Shown piece after piece: positions 9,092-18,085 of a stretch of 64,000 nucleotides of DNA. The stretch's first letter is position 1. Every line of letters begins with the position of its first letter. This stretch comes from Streptomyces fumanus. Lineage in GTDB: Bacteria > Actinomycetota > Actinomycetes > Streptomycetales > Streptomycetaceae. The position numbers were made by a program, and so were the translations under genes. The stretch lies in NCBI RefSeq assembly GCF_014655295.1, contig NZ_BNBI01000013.1, forward strand, positions 1-64,000, written 5' to 3'. Below the pieces are notes generated by a model, which was given only the letters and a program-made list of their open reading frames with translations, was not told the DNA's origin and did not search any database.

Positions 9092-12000
9092 ATGACCAGC
9101 GACAGCACCGGGACCGTCGAAGCGGTCCCGGGCGACCAGGAGCTGCGACGGCTCCTGGCCGGCTTGACGGCCGTCCGCGACGGCGACTTCGGCACCCGGC
9201 TGCCGGACGACGCCGACGGACTGCTGGGCGACATCGCCAAGGTCTTCAACGGCATGGTGGACCAGTTGTCCGTGTTCACCTCCGAGGTCACCCGGGTGGC
9301 CCGCGAGGTGGGCACCGACGGCCGGCTCGGCGGGCAGGCGAAGGTGCCGGGGGTCTCGGGCACCTGGTCCGACCTGACCGACTCCGTCAACGCCATGGCG
9401 GGCAACCTGACCACACAGGTCCGGGACATCGCCCAGGTGGCCACCGCGGTCGCCCGGGGCGACCTGTCGCAGAAGATCGACGTGGACGCCCGCGGCGAGA
9501 TCCTGGAGCTGAAGAACACCATCAACACGATGGTCGACCAGCTCTCCGCCTTCGCCGACGAGGTCACCCGGGTCGCCCGCGAGGTCGGCACCGAGGGCCG
9601 GCTCGGCGGGCAGGCCGACGTCCAGGGGGTGCGCGGCACCTGGCGGGACCTGACCGACTCGGTGAACTTCATGGCGGGCAACCTGACCAACCAGGTCCGC
9701 AATGTCGCCCAGGTCGCCACCGCCGTCGCCAAGGGCGACCTGTCGCAGAAGATCACCGTGGACGCCCGCGGCGAGATCCTGGAGCTGAAGAACACCATCA
9801 ACACGATGGTCGACCAGCTCTCCGCCTTCGCCGACGAGGTCACCCGGGTCGCCCGCGAGGTCGGCACCGCCGGGAACCTGGGCGGGCAGGCGCAGGTGCG
9901 GGGCGTCTCCGGCACCTGGAAGGACCTCACGGACAACGTCAACGTGATGGCGTCCAACCTGACCCACCAGGTCCGCTCCATCGCCCAGGTCGCCACCGCC
10001 GTGGCCAAGGGCGACCTGTCGCAGCGGATCACGGTCGAGGCCAAGGGCGAGGTCGCCGCCCTCGCCGAGGGCATCAACACCATGGTCGACACCCTGTCGG
10101 CGTTCGCCGACGAGGTGACCCGGGTGGCCCGCGAGGTCGGCACCGAGGGCCGGCTGGGCGGCCAGGCGCACGTGCCCAACGTGGCCGGCACCTGGAAGGA
10201 CCTGACCGACAACGTCAACTCCATGGCCAACAACCTCACCGGCCAGGTCCGCAACATCGCGCTGGTGACCACCGCCGTGGCCCGCGGCGACCTGTCGAAG
10301 AAGATCGACGTCGACGCCCGCGGCGAGATCCTCGAACTGAAGACGACCATCAACACGATGGTCGACCAGCTCTCCGCCTTCGCCGACGAGGTCACCCGCG
10401 TCGCCCGCGAGGTCGGCACCGAGGGCCGGCTCGGCGGCCAGGCCGAGGTCGAGGGCGTCTCCGGCACCTGGAAGCGGCTGACGGAGAACGTCAACGAACT
10501 GGCGGGCAACCTGACCCGGCAGGTCCGGGCCATCGCCGAGGTCACCAGCGCGGTCGCCGAGGGCGACCTGACCCGCTCCATCAACGTGGAGGCGTCCGGC
10601 GAGGTCGCCGAGTTGAAGGACAACATCAACGCGATGGTGGAGTCCCTGCGCGAGACCACCCGGGCCAACCAGGAACAGGACTGGCTCAAGACCAACCTGG
10701 CGCGGATCTCCTCCCTGATGCAGGGCCACCGGGATCTGCCCGTGGTCGCCGAGCTGATCATGGACGAGCTGGTGCCGCTGGTCTCCGCCCAGTACGGCGC
10801 CTTCTACCTCGCCGAGGACGGCGAGCGCGGCCCCGAGCTGCGGCTCGTCGGCTCCTACGGCTCCCCCGACGACGACCGGCCGGTCCGCATCCCGTTCGGC
10901 CGCACCCTGGTCGGGCAGGCCGCGCGCAGCCGCCGCACCATCATGGTGGACGAGCTGCCGCCGGACTACGTCACCATCTCCTCGGGCCTCGGCCATGTGG
11001 TGCCGTCCGCCCTGGTGCTGCTGCCCATCGTGGTCGAGGGCCAGGTCCTCGGCGTCATCGAGCTGGCCTCGGTCAGCCCGTTCACCCAGATCCACCGGGA
11101 CTTCCTGACCCAGTTGATGGAGACCATCGGCGTCAACCTCAACACCATCGTCGCCAACGCCCGCACCGACGAGCTGCTCGCCGAGTCCCAGCGGCTGACC
11201 GCCGAACTCCAGGCCCGTTCCACCGAGTTGCAGGTGCAGCAGGACGAGCTGCAGCGCTCCAACGCCGAGCTGGAGGAGAAGGCGTCGCTGCTGGTCGCCC
11301 AGAACCGGGACATCGAGGCGAAGAACCTCCAGATCGAGCAGGCCCGGCAGGAACTGGAGGCCCGCGCCCAGCAGTTGTCGCTGGCCTCGAAGTACAAGTC
11401 GGAGTTCCTGGCCAACATGAGCCACGAACTGCGCACCCCCCTCAACAGCCTGCTGATCCTGGCCCAGTTGCTGGCTCAGAACCCCTCCCGCAACCTCACC
11501 CCCAAGCAGGTCGAGTACGCGGGCATCATCCACTCGGCGGGCTCGGACCTGCTCCAGCTCATCAACGACATCCTGGACCTGTCCAAGGTCGAGGCCGGCA
11601 AGATGGACGTCGCGCCCGAGCGGGTCACGCTGCGCCAGCTCATCGAGTACGTGGAGGCCACCTTCCGGCCGATGACCACGCAGAAGGGCCTGGAGTTCAC
11701 GGTGACCACCGCGCCCGGCGCGCCGGCGGACCTGCTCACCGACGACTCCCGGCTCCGTCAGGTGCTGCGCAACCTGCTTTCCAACGCGGTGAAGTTCACC
11801 GAGCGCGGCGGGGTCGAGCTGCGGGTGGAACCGGCCGCGGACGAGGAGGTCCCGCAGGGCGTGGTCCGGGGCGGCGCCGTGGTGGCGTTCCGGGTCCGCG
11901 ACACCGGCATCGGCATCCCCGAGCAGCACCTGGAGACCATCTTCGGCGCCTTCCAGCAGGCGGACGGCACCACCAGCCGCAAGTACGGCGGCACCGGCCT

Positions 12001-13090
12001 CGGCCTGTCCATCACCCGGGAGATCGCCCAGTTGCTGGGCGGCGCGGTGACCGTGGACAGCACGCCGGGACAGGGCAGCACCTTCACCCTGTTCCTGCCG
12101 GTCTCCCGCCCGGACTTCGAGGAGCTGCTGGGCCGCCGCCGGGACACCGAGAGCGCCGCCGCCGAGGCCGACGCCGACGCCCTGGCCCGGCCGGAGCCGG
12201 TGCCGGAGCTGTCGGCGGGCAAGGGCGAGCGGCCCCGGCGGCTGCTGGTCGTCGAGGAACGCCCCCGCGGACTGCTGACCCTGGTCGCCGAGAGCGTCGT
12301 CGCCGACCTGCGGCAGGCCCGGGACGACGCCGGGTCCCGCACCCCGCTGGACGTGATCACCGCCGTCGGCGCCCAGGAGGCCGCGGGCGCCCTGGCCGCC
12401 GACCCCTGCCACTGCGTGGTGCTGGAGCTGGGCATGCCGGACGGTGAGGCGTCCCGCTTCCTGCGGGCGCTGCGCGGCGACTCGGCGCTGGCCAACGTAC
12501 CCGTGCTGGTGCACAGCGGGCACCGGGTGGACTCGGCGCTGGAGGAGACCCTGCGCGCCGAGGGGACCGGCGGGGCGCTGGAGTTCCTCACCAGCCTGGA
12601 CGAGCTGCGCGAGCGGATCGCCCTGCACCTGTCCGCCGAGGAGCCCGGCGACGTGCTGTCGCTGGTCCGCTCCGAGGAGCCGCAGCGCCTGGTGCCGCCG
12701 CTCACCGCCGAGCCGGCCGCGGGCCGCACGGTCCTGGTCGTCGACGACGACGCCCGCAACCTGTTCGCGCTCAGCGGCATCCTCGAACTGCACGGCCTGC
12801 GGGTGCTGCACGCCGACAACGGCCGCAAGGGCATCGACACCCTGCTGAACAACCCCGACATCGCGCTGGTGCTGATGGACGTGATGATGCCGGAGATGGA
12901 CGGGTACACGGCGACCGCGGAGATCCGCGCCATGCCCCAGTACGCCGACCTGCCGATCATCGCGGTCACCGCGAAGGCCATGCCGGGCGACCGGGAGAAG
13001 TCGATCGCCTCCGGGGCCAGCGACTACGTCACCAAGCCGGTGGACACCGGCGACCTCATGGACCGCGTACGGCGGTGGCTGCCGGCATGA
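9092..13090 (+). CDS. Soluble hybrid histidine kinase with HAMP array, GAF, kinase core, pseudo-receiver and receiver
   Basis: 1332 aa from ATG 9092 (GAGG at 9082-9085; GTG 9086 is an alternative). There is no membrane segment or signal peptide. Order: tandem HAMP array ~20-525 with a ~92-residue period, six GDLSQK/GDFGTR-type starts each leading to a FADEVTRVAREVG stretch; GAF ~540-690; coiled coil ~690-765; HisKA with phospho-acceptor His ~778 (ANMSHELRTPL); HATPase with N-box LLSNAVKFT, DTGIGI and GGTGLGLSI; a degenerate receiver ~1045-1185 whose acceptor position is Glu ~1112 (VVLELGMPDG); and a complete receiver with Asp ~1218, Asp ~1263 and Lys ~1315. It is likely a cytoplasmic sensor passing phosphate within itself; no separate partner is adjacent. 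Followed by a PP2C phosphatase gene 70 bases on. Confidence 0.93.
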   Translation: MTSDSTGTVEAVPGDQELRRLLAGLTAVRDGDFGTRLPDDADGLLGDIAKVFNGMVDQLSVFTSEVTRVAREVGTDGRLGGQAKVPGVSGTWSDLTDSVNAMAGNLTTQVRDIAQVATAVARGDLSQKIDVDARGEILELKNTINTMVDQLSAFADEVTRVAREVGTEGRLGGQADVQGVRGTWRDLTDSVNFMAGNLTNQVRNVAQVATAVAKGDLSQKITVDARGEILELKNTINTMVDQLSAFADEVTRVAREVGTAGNLGGQAQVRGVSGTWKDLTDNVNVMASNLTHQVRSIAQVATAVAKGDLSQRITVEAKGEVAALAEGINTMVDTLSAFADEVTRVAREVGTEGRLGGQAHVPNVAGTWKDLTDNVNSMANNLTGQVRNIALVTTAVARGDLSKKIDVDARGEILELKTTINTMVDQLSAFADEVTRVAREVGTEGRLGGQAEVEGVSGTWKRLTENVNELAGNLTRQVRAIAEVTSAVAEGDLTRSINVEASGEVAELKDNINAMVESLRETTRANQEQDWLKTNLARISSLMQGHRDLPVVAELIMDELVPLVSAQYGAFYLAEDGERGPELRLVGSYGSPDDDRPVRIPFGRTLVGQAARSRRTIMVDELPPDYVTISSGLGHVVPSALVLLPIVVEGQVLGVIELASVSPFTQIHRDFLTQLMETIGVNLNTIVANARTDELLAESQRLTAELQARSTELQVQQDELQRSNAELEEKASLLVAQNRDIEAKNLQIEQARQELEARAQQLSLASKYKSEFLANMSHELRTPLNSLLILAQLLAQNPSRNLTPKQVEYAGIIHSAGSDLLQLINDILDLSKVEAGKMDVAPERVTLRQLIEYVEATFRPMTTQKGLEFTVTTAPGAPADLLTDDSRLRQVLRNLLSNAVKFTERGGVELRVEPAADEEVPQGVVRGGAVVAFRVRDTGIGIPEQHLETIFGAFQQADGTTSRKYGGTGLGLSITREIAQLLGGAVTVDSTPGQGSTFTLFLPVSRPDFEELLGRRRDTESAAAEADADALARPEPVPELSAGKGERPRRLLVVEERPRGLLTLVAESVVADLRQARDDAGSRTPLDVITAVGAQEAAGALAADPCHCVVLELGMPDGEASRFLRALRGDSALANVPVLVHSGHRVDSALEETLRAEGTGGALEFLTSLDELRERIALHLSAEEPGDVLSLVRSEEPQRLVPPLTAEPAAGRTVLVVDDDARNLFALSGILELHGLRVLHADNGRKGIDTLLNNPDIALVLMDVMMPEMDGYTATAEIRAMPQYADLPIIAVTAKAMPGDREKSIASGASDYVTKPVDTGDLMDRVRRWLPA
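9482..9869 (+). repeat. 112-bp exact direct repeat inside the HAMP array
   Basis: Bases 9482-9593 and 9758-9869 are identical over 112 positions with a 276-base (92-codon) offset. A third, diverged copy, at ~10308-10419, shares a ~50-base identical core. It encodes GEILELKNTINTMVDQLSAF and following residues. The exact identity, including third positions, suggests recent duplication or gene conversion within the gene. Confidence 0.9.
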
Positions 13091-13160
13091 GCGTGCCCGT
13101 CACCGTCCCGTACCCCGGCCGGCCGTCCGGCGCGCACCGCAGTCGAGGAGCAGTCACCCC

Positions 13161-15566
13161 GTGAGCATCTCCGAGCAGCCCCAGGACCCGGCCGACGGCA
13201 AGCCCCCCGGCGCGGAACTCGCCGGCGTCTCCCCCGAGTCGCCGGTGGGGCGGCTGGCGGCCACCGTGGACCGGCTCAGCCGGGAGGTGGCCCAGGCCCA
13301 GGCCGAGGCCGAGGGCCGGGCCCTGATCGAACTCGCCAAGGGCATCCTCGTCGAACGCCTCGGGTGCGGTCCGGCGCAGGCCGCCCGGCAGCTCGCCGAG
13401 CTGTCCGAGCAGGCCCGGATGACGCCGCTGGAGTTCGCGGTCGACGTCATCAACCAGGCCGCCCGGGACCGGATGTCGGAGGTGACCGACGCCTTCCTCG
13501 CCGCCACCGCCGCCGCGGAGAGCGAGGAGCAGGCCGCCGAGTCGGCCGCCGTACGGCTGCGGGCGGCCGAGAGCGGCGCGCTGGCCGCCGACGACACCCA
13601 GGCGGTCGCCGACGCGCTGCTGGAGCAGGCGCTGCGCCCGCTCGGCGCGGTGGCGGTGGCGATCTGGTCGGCGGGCTCCGACGGCTCGCTGGCGCTGGCC
13701 GGCAGCGCGGGGTTCTCCCCCGCGGAGGCGCTGCGCTGGCGGTACGTGCCGCCGGACGTGGCCACGGTGGCCCGGCGCGGCCTGACCGAGCGCGACGGCC
13801 AGTGGATCAGGTCCCTGGCGGAGACCGGGCTGCCCACCCTCGGCCGGCAGCGCTACCCGGAGGGCGGCCGGGTCGCGCTGCCCGCCGGGACGGGCGGCCG
13901 GGTGCACGGCGTGCTGGAGATCGCCTGGCCCGATCCGCTCCAGTTGCAGCCGCCGCAGGTGGTCCGGCAGGTGGAGGCGCTCGCGGAGCTGTGCGCGCAC
14001 ACCCTGGAGACCTCCACCCGGCCCCTGGGCGGCGCCGAGCCGCGGGTGCTGCCGGACGCCGCGGAGCTGATGGACCTCGCCGACGGGCTGCACGACCCGG
14101 CGCTGGTGCTGGTGCCGCACCTGGACGCGGACGGCAACCTGGTCGACTTCCGCATCCAGCACGTCAACGACCGCTTCCTGGACCCCGCCGGGCGGCCCCG
14201 GGCCGTGGTGGGCGGCGCGCTGCTGCTCCAGGCGTACCCGATGGCGGCCGGGGAGAGCGAGCTGTTCCAGCGCGTGGAGCGGGTGTACGCCACCGGGGAG
14301 CCGTTCCGGGCCCGGCGGATGAACCTGACCGCCCTGGTGGACCAGGTGCCGCTGTCGGCGGTGGCGGACATCAGCATCAGCCGGCACGGCAACGCGGTCC
14401 TGCTGATCTGGCGCATCGAGGACGAGACGGCCCGGCTGGCCAGCCTGCTCCAGCACGCCCAGCGGCTCGGCCGGATCGGCGGGTTCGAGGAGAACCTGCT
14501 GACCGGCGAGATCACCTGGAACGGCCAGTTGTTCGACCTGTACGGCCGGCCGCAGACCGACACGCCGGTGCCGCTGGAGCAGTTGCCCGCGCACGCCCAC
14601 CCGGACGACGCGGTCACCATCGGCCGGTTCCTGCGCACCCTGCTGCACCGCCGGCGGCCCGCCTCGGCGGCGTTCCGGCTGGCCCGCCCGGACGGGGTGA
14701 CCCGGCACATCCGGGTGGTCGCCGAGCCGGTCCTGGACACCGACGGCCGGCCGCTGCTGGTCCGGGGCGCCTACCAGGACATCTCCGCGCAGCACTGGAC
14801 GGAGGTGGCGCTGGCGGCCACCCGCGACCAGTTGGCGCACACCGAGCAGCAGGCCCATGAGCGCAACCGGCTGACCCTGCAGTTGCAGCACGCCATCATG
14901 CCGCCCGCGCAGGGGCCGCTGAAGCTGGACGGCCTCCAGGTCGCGGTGCGCTACCGGCCCGCCGAGACCGAGCAACTGGTGGGCGGCGACTGGTACGACG
15001 TGGTGGTGCTGCCCAACAAGCTGGTGCTGCTGTGCGTGGGCGACGTGGCCGGGCACGGCATAGAGGCCGCGACCAGCATGGTGGTGCTGCGCAACGCGCT
15101 GCGCGGCCTGGCGGTGACCGGCGCGGGCCCGGGCCAGCTCCTGTCCTGGCTGAACATCGTGGCCCACCATCTGACCGGCGCGGTCACCGCGACCGCGGTG
15201 TGCGGCCTGTACGACCCCGCCCGGCGCACCCTGACCTGGGCCCGCGCGGGGCATCTGCCGCCGGTGCTGGTCCGCGACCGGCAGGCGGCGCCGCTGCCGC
15301 TGGTCAAGGGCCTGCTGCTGGGCGCGGTGCCGGAGGCGGTGTACGAGGAGGCGGAGGTGCAGCTCGCCGCCGACGACACGCTGCTGATGTACACCGACGG
15401 CCTGATCGAGCGCCGGGACCGGTCGGTGGAGGAGTCGCTGGCCCATCTGCTGACCACCGTACGGGCCGCGCCCACCCCCCTGGACCAGCAGTTGGACCGG
15501 CTGCTCACCTACAGCAGGTCCGACACGGACGACGACACCTGTCTGGTGGGGGTGCGCCTCGGGTGA
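13161..15566 (+). CDS. SpoIIE/PP2C phosphatase with N-terminal ANTAR-like, GAF and PAS domains
   Basis: 801 aa, GTG start with GAGGAG ten bases upstream. Residues ~50-100 (LIELAKGILVERLGCGPAQA and following) match the ANTAR RNA-binding helical domain. A GAF-like region follows (~145-295), then two PAS-like regions (~310-420 and ~425-545) and a SpoIIE-type PP2C domain (~575-800) with GGDWYDV, GDVAGHG, MYTDGLIERR and DDDTCLVG metal-site motifs. Such phosphatases dephosphorylate STAS anti-sigma antagonists; the STAS gene directly downstream is the obvious substrate candidate. An ANTAR domain is normally at the C-terminus of a regulator, so its N-terminal position here is odd. It follows the HAMP kinase by 70 bases on the same strand, suggesting co-expression. 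Confidence 0.9.
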   Translation: MSISEQPQDPADGKPPGAELAGVSPESPVGRLAATVDRLSREVAQAQAEAEGRALIELAKGILVERLGCGPAQAARQLAELSEQARMTPLEFAVDVINQAARDRMSEVTDAFLAATAAAESEEQAAESAAVRLRAAESGALAADDTQAVADALLEQALRPLGAVAVAIWSAGSDGSLALAGSAGFSPAEALRWRYVPPDVATVARRGLTERDGQWIRSLAETGLPTLGRQRYPEGGRVALPAGTGGRVHGVLEIAWPDPLQLQPPQVVRQVEALAELCAHTLETSTRPLGGAEPRVLPDAAELMDLADGLHDPALVLVPHLDADGNLVDFRIQHVNDRFLDPAGRPRAVVGGALLLQAYPMAAGESELFQRVERVYATGEPFRARRMNLTALVDQVPLSAVADISISRHGNAVLLIWRIEDETARLASLLQHAQRLGRIGGFEENLLTGEITWNGQLFDLYGRPQTDTPVPLEQLPAHAHPDDAVTIGRFLRTLLHRRRPASAAFRLARPDGVTRHIRVVAEPVLDTDGRPLLVRGAYQDISAQHWTEVALAATRDQLAHTEQQAHERNRLTLQLQHAIMPPAQGPLKLDGLQVAVRYRPAETEQLVGGDWYDVVVLPNKLVLLCVGDVAGHGIEAATSMVVLRNALRGLAVTGAGPGQLLSWLNIVAHHLTGAVTATAVCGLYDPARRTLTWARAGHLPPVLVRDRQAAPLPLVKGLLLGAVPEAVYEEAEVQLAADDTLLMYTDGLIERRDRSVEESLAHLLTTVRAAPTPLDQQLDRLLTYSRSDTDDDTCLVGVRLG

Positions 15567-15576
15567 CGGCTGGGAC

Positions 15577-15601
15577 GCATGACCGGCCGGATCGGGGGTA
15601 A
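15577..15601 (+). promoter_or_regulatory. SigB-type promoter element, distal copy before the STAS gene
   Basis: GCAT (15577-15580), 15 bases, GGGTAA (15596-15601). One of two tandem elements with identical -35, identical -10 and identical spacing, 109 bases apart. Confidence 0.5.
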
Positions 15602-15685
15602 GCGCGCGGGCGCGGCCACGAACGAGCACCGAGAGGGGACGTACCCGATGAGATCTTGATCACCCGTGCGCGTCCGGAAAGACGC

Positions 15686-15710
15686 GCATCGAAGTGGCCC
15701 ACGGGGGTAA
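15686..15710 (+). promoter_or_regulatory. SigB-type promoter element, proximal copy before the STAS gene
   Basis: GCAT (15686-15689), 15 bases, GGGTAA (15705-15710). The predicted start is near 15717, giving a ~29-base leader with TTGGAGG five bases before the GTG at 15746. Confidence 0.6.
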
Positions 15711-15745
15711 CCAGCCCAGGCTGTCCGCATTCGTTGGAGGTACAC

Positions 15746-16138
15746 GTGCCCATTGCCCAGGATCCGCTGTCCGTCGAGGTGACCCTGCCTCGCGAGGACG
15801 TGGCGCTGCTCACGGTCGAGGGCTATCTGGACGTCGACACCGCGACGGAGTTCCAGCACCATCTGGCCAATCAGCTCCACCACGGAAGGCGGCATTTCCT
15901 GCTGGACCTGTCGGCCGTGCCCTTCATGGACTCCTCCGGCATGAACATCATCCTGCGGGTCTACCAGGAGGCCCGGGAGCTGCCGGGCAGCGTGCACATC
16001 ATCCGGCCCACCTCCGCGGTGCGCCGAATACTGGATCTCACCGGTGTCAGCATCACCGTCCCGGTCTCCGAGAGCGTCGAGGAGGCGCTCGCCCGCGTCG
16101 ACGGGGAGCCGGGTCCGGCCGGGGCGCGGGAGGACTGA
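15746..16138 (+). CDS. STAS-domain anti-sigma factor antagonist (RsbV/BldG-like)
   Basis: 130 aa from GTG 15746, chosen because TTGGAGG is five bases upstream; the open frame reaches back to 15656 but crosses the promoter element. It is a single STAS domain with the phosphorylation loop FMDSSGMNI, where Ser ~63 follows the conserved Asp. By family knowledge, the unphosphorylated form binds an RsbW-type kinase and frees the sigma factor. Two SigB-type elements upstream suggest positive feedback. It lies between a PP2C phosphatase gene upstream and the rsbRST operon downstream. Confidence 0.92.
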   Translation: MPIAQDPLSVEVTLPREDVALLTVEGYLDVDTATEFQHHLANQLHHGRRHFLLDLSAVPFMDSSGMNIILRVYQEARELPGSVHIIRPTSAVRRILDLTGVSITVPVSESVEEALARVDGEPGPAGARED

Positions 16139-16344
16139 GCACACGGTCCTTCGCTCCTCGGACGCGGGCCGCGGCGGCCCCCGCCCCACCTGCCGCTCTC
16201 CCCACCCGCCCCGGTGGGAGCGGGTGCCCCACGCGGTGTCGTACGAGGTCGGCGGGTCGTTACAGTTGACGCCCGGCAGAGTTACGTCGTCGGCCCGTTG
16301 CCGCAACGGTGCGCACGACGCAGTGCGGATGAGGAGTGAATCAG

Positions 16345-17238
16345 GTGCCGGAGCACGCAGCGGACGGGACGTTCGTCAACCCGACGGGCGAGGTGCGGGA
16401 CTTCCTGCGCCGGCGGCGCGAGCAGATCGCGCAGCGCTGGGCGGACGAGCCCTTGTTCCGCACGGTGTTCACCGTCTCGCGGGACGAGGCGGTGGAGGCG
16501 GCCAAGGCGGTCGTCGACGCGCTGGCGGAGGTGGCGGACGCCGCGCGGGTGGAGGACCCGGACGCCGCGGGGTTCTCCTCGGTGCGCGAGCAGCTCGGGC
16601 GGATGGGCACGGCCCGTTCCCGGGCGGGGCTGAGCGCCGGGCAGATCTCGAGCGAGCTGGCCTCGCTGCGGCTGCCGCTGGAGAACCCGCTGCTGGCCGA
16701 TCTCCAGGAGGCGGAGGCCCCCGAGGGGCATGTGCGGGCGTGTATGACCACGCTGACCGTGCTCATCGGGACGCTGCGGGTGGTGGTGATGCAGACGGCG
16801 CTGAGCGAGGGGCAGGCCCTCATCGACCGGCAGCGGCTGCAGTTGCTGGAGGTGGCGACGCCGGTCATCAAGCTGTGGGACGGCATCGTCGCCGTGCCGC
16901 TGATCGGCACCCTGGACAGCGCCCGCAGCCAGGTGGTCATGGAGACCCTGCTGGAGGCCGTGGTCGAGCAGCAGGCCCGGTACGCGATCCTGGACATCAC
17001 CGGGGTGCCGACGGTCGACTCGCTGGTGGCGCAACACCTGATGAAGACGGTGGCCGCGGCCCGGCTGATGGGCGCCGAGTGCATCGTCTCCGGCATCCGG
17101 CCGGCCATCGCGCAGACCATCGTCCACCTCGGCCTGGACCTGGGCACCGTGGTGACCCGGGCGGGCCTCGCCGACGCGCTGGCCTACGCCCTGCACAAGC
17201 TCGGGGCCGGCATCGTCGCCGACGCGGACCTGCGGTGA
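16345..17238 (+). CDS. rsbR: RsbR-type stressosome co-antagonist
   Basis: 297 aa from GTG 16345, preferred because GATGAGGAG ends eight bases upstream; GTG 16336 overlaps that site. The N-terminal ~150 residues are a helical RsbR_N-like sensor domain without haem or flavin motifs. Residues ~170-290 are a STAS domain with DITGVPTVDSLVAQH and GIRPAIAQTIVHLG, the RsbR signature. Ser ~226 sits where B. subtilis RsbRA has Thr171 (recalled). RsbR and RsbS build the stressosome that holds the kinase RsbT. It is the first gene of a five-gene operon with overlapping ends. A TACAGT -10-like hexamer lies at 16261-16266. Confidence 0.93.
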   Translation: MPEHAADGTFVNPTGEVRDFLRRRREQIAQRWADEPLFRTVFTVSRDEAVEAAKAVVDALAEVADAARVEDPDAAGFSSVREQLGRMGTARSRAGLSAGQISSELASLRLPLENPLLADLQEAEAPEGHVRACMTTLTVLIGTLRVVVMQTALSEGQALIDRQRLQLLEVATPVIKLWDGIVAVPLIGTLDSARSQVVMETLLEAVVEQQARYAILDITGVPTVDSLVAQHLMKTVAAARLMGAECIVSGIRPAIAQTIVHLGLDLGTVVTRAGLADALAYALHKLGAGIVADADLR

Positions 17239-17645
17239 GCGAGATGTACCCCGGCGGCGCCGCCGGGCGCGTGCCCGTGCTGAAGCTGGGCGAGGTGCTC
17301 CTGGTCACCATCCAGGGCGACCTGCACGACAGCACGGCCGAGCAGCTCCAGCAGGACCTGTCCGAGACCATCGCCCGCAGCGGTGCCACCGGTGTCGTCA
17401 TCGACATCTCCGGGGTGGAGATCGTCGACTCCTTCCTCGGCCGGGTGCTGGCCGAGATCGCCGCCCAGTCCGCCCTGCTGGCGGCGCGGACCGTGGTGGT
17501 CGGCATGCGGCCCGCGGTCGCCATCACCCTGGTCGAGCTGGGTCTGACGCTGCCGGGGCTGCGCACCGCGCTCAGCACCGAGCAGGCCATGGACCTGCTG
17601 ACCGGGCCCTCCCGCCTCGGCGGCCGGCGCCAGGAGAGTCCGTGA
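17235..17645 (+). CDS. rsbS: RsbS-type stressosome STAS protein
   Basis: 136 aa. The GTG start overlaps the rsbR stop by four bases (GTGA), indicating translational coupling. It is a STAS-only protein with EIVDSFLGRVL: Ser ~66 aligns with the RsbT target serine of B. subtilis RsbS (Ser59, recalled), and GMRPAVAITLVELG follows. It would form the stressosome core together with RsbR and bind RsbT until phosphorylated. The extra ~18-residue C-terminal tail (LTGPSRLGGRRQESP) is longer than in B. subtilis. Confidence 0.93.
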   Translation: MSEMYPGGAAGRVPVLKLGEVLLVTIQGDLHDSTAEQLQQDLSETIARSGATGVVIDISGVEIVDSFLGRVLAEIAAQSALLAARTVVVGMRPAVAITLVELGLTLPGLRTALSTEQAMDLLTGPSRLGGRRQESP

Positions 17646-18085
17646 TGCACACTGCCGCGGGCGTCGAGGCCCGTCTGCCGATCCGTTCGGACATGGATCT
17701 GGTGTGGGTGCGCCAGCATGTCCGGCAGGCGGCCGCCCAGCTCGGCTTCGGCCTGGTGGACCAGACGAAGCTGGTGACCGCGGCCAGCGAGCTGGCCCGC
17801 AACACGCTGGTGTACGGCGGCGGCGGCACGATGGAGTCGCAGCACCTCGTCGACGGCTCCTCGCACGGGCTGCGGCTGGTCTTCAGCGACCAGGGGCCCG
17901 GCATCGCCGACGTGGAGCAGGCCCTCAGCGACGGCTACACCTCGGGCGGCGGTCTGGGCATGGGCCTGGGCGGCGCGCGCCGGCTGGTCCACGAGTTCGC
18001 CATCGAGAGCGCCCCGGGCGCCGGTACCACCGTCCGCGTCACCTCCTGGACGGGACGGACGCCCCGGCCGCGCGAGGAGCACTGA
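17642..18085 (+). CDS. rsbT: RsbT-type serine kinase/switch protein
   Basis: 147 aa. The start is GTG 17642 or ATG 17645, overlapping the rsbS stop, with AGGAGAG upstream. GHKL ATPase with N-box SELARNTLVYGGGG, G1 DQGPGI and the GGGLGMGLGGARRLV lid, all in the RsbT arrangement. Role by family: it phosphorylates RsbS and RsbR, leaves the stressosome and activates a partner; in B. subtilis that is the PP2C RsbU. Here the last gene of the operon (GAF-PP2C) or the ANTAR phosphatase at 13161 could take that place. Those pairings are inference from position. Confidence 0.93.
   Translation: MMHTAAGVEARLPIRSDMDLVWVRQHVRQAAAQLGFGLVDQTKLVTAASELARNTLVYGGGGTMESQHLVDGSSHGLRLVFSDQGPGIADVEQALSDGYTSGGGLGMGLGGARRLVHEFAIESAPGAGTTVRVTSWTGRTPRPREEH

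Noticed and set aside
9482..10500. Regular 276-base repeats that might be taken for a CRISPR-like or satellite array
   Set aside because: They are in frame and encode tandem HAMP units; there are no spacers.
8906..12811. Very long open frame on the minus strand opposite the HAMP kinase
   Set aside because: It is the mirror of a GC-rich coding frame: composition is His/Gln/Arg/Gly/Leu-rich, lacks any domain, and the plus strand has clear domains and a ribosome site. Similar antisense frames at 1634-4198, 13056-15629, 43962-47897 and 47528-51025 are rejected for the same reason.
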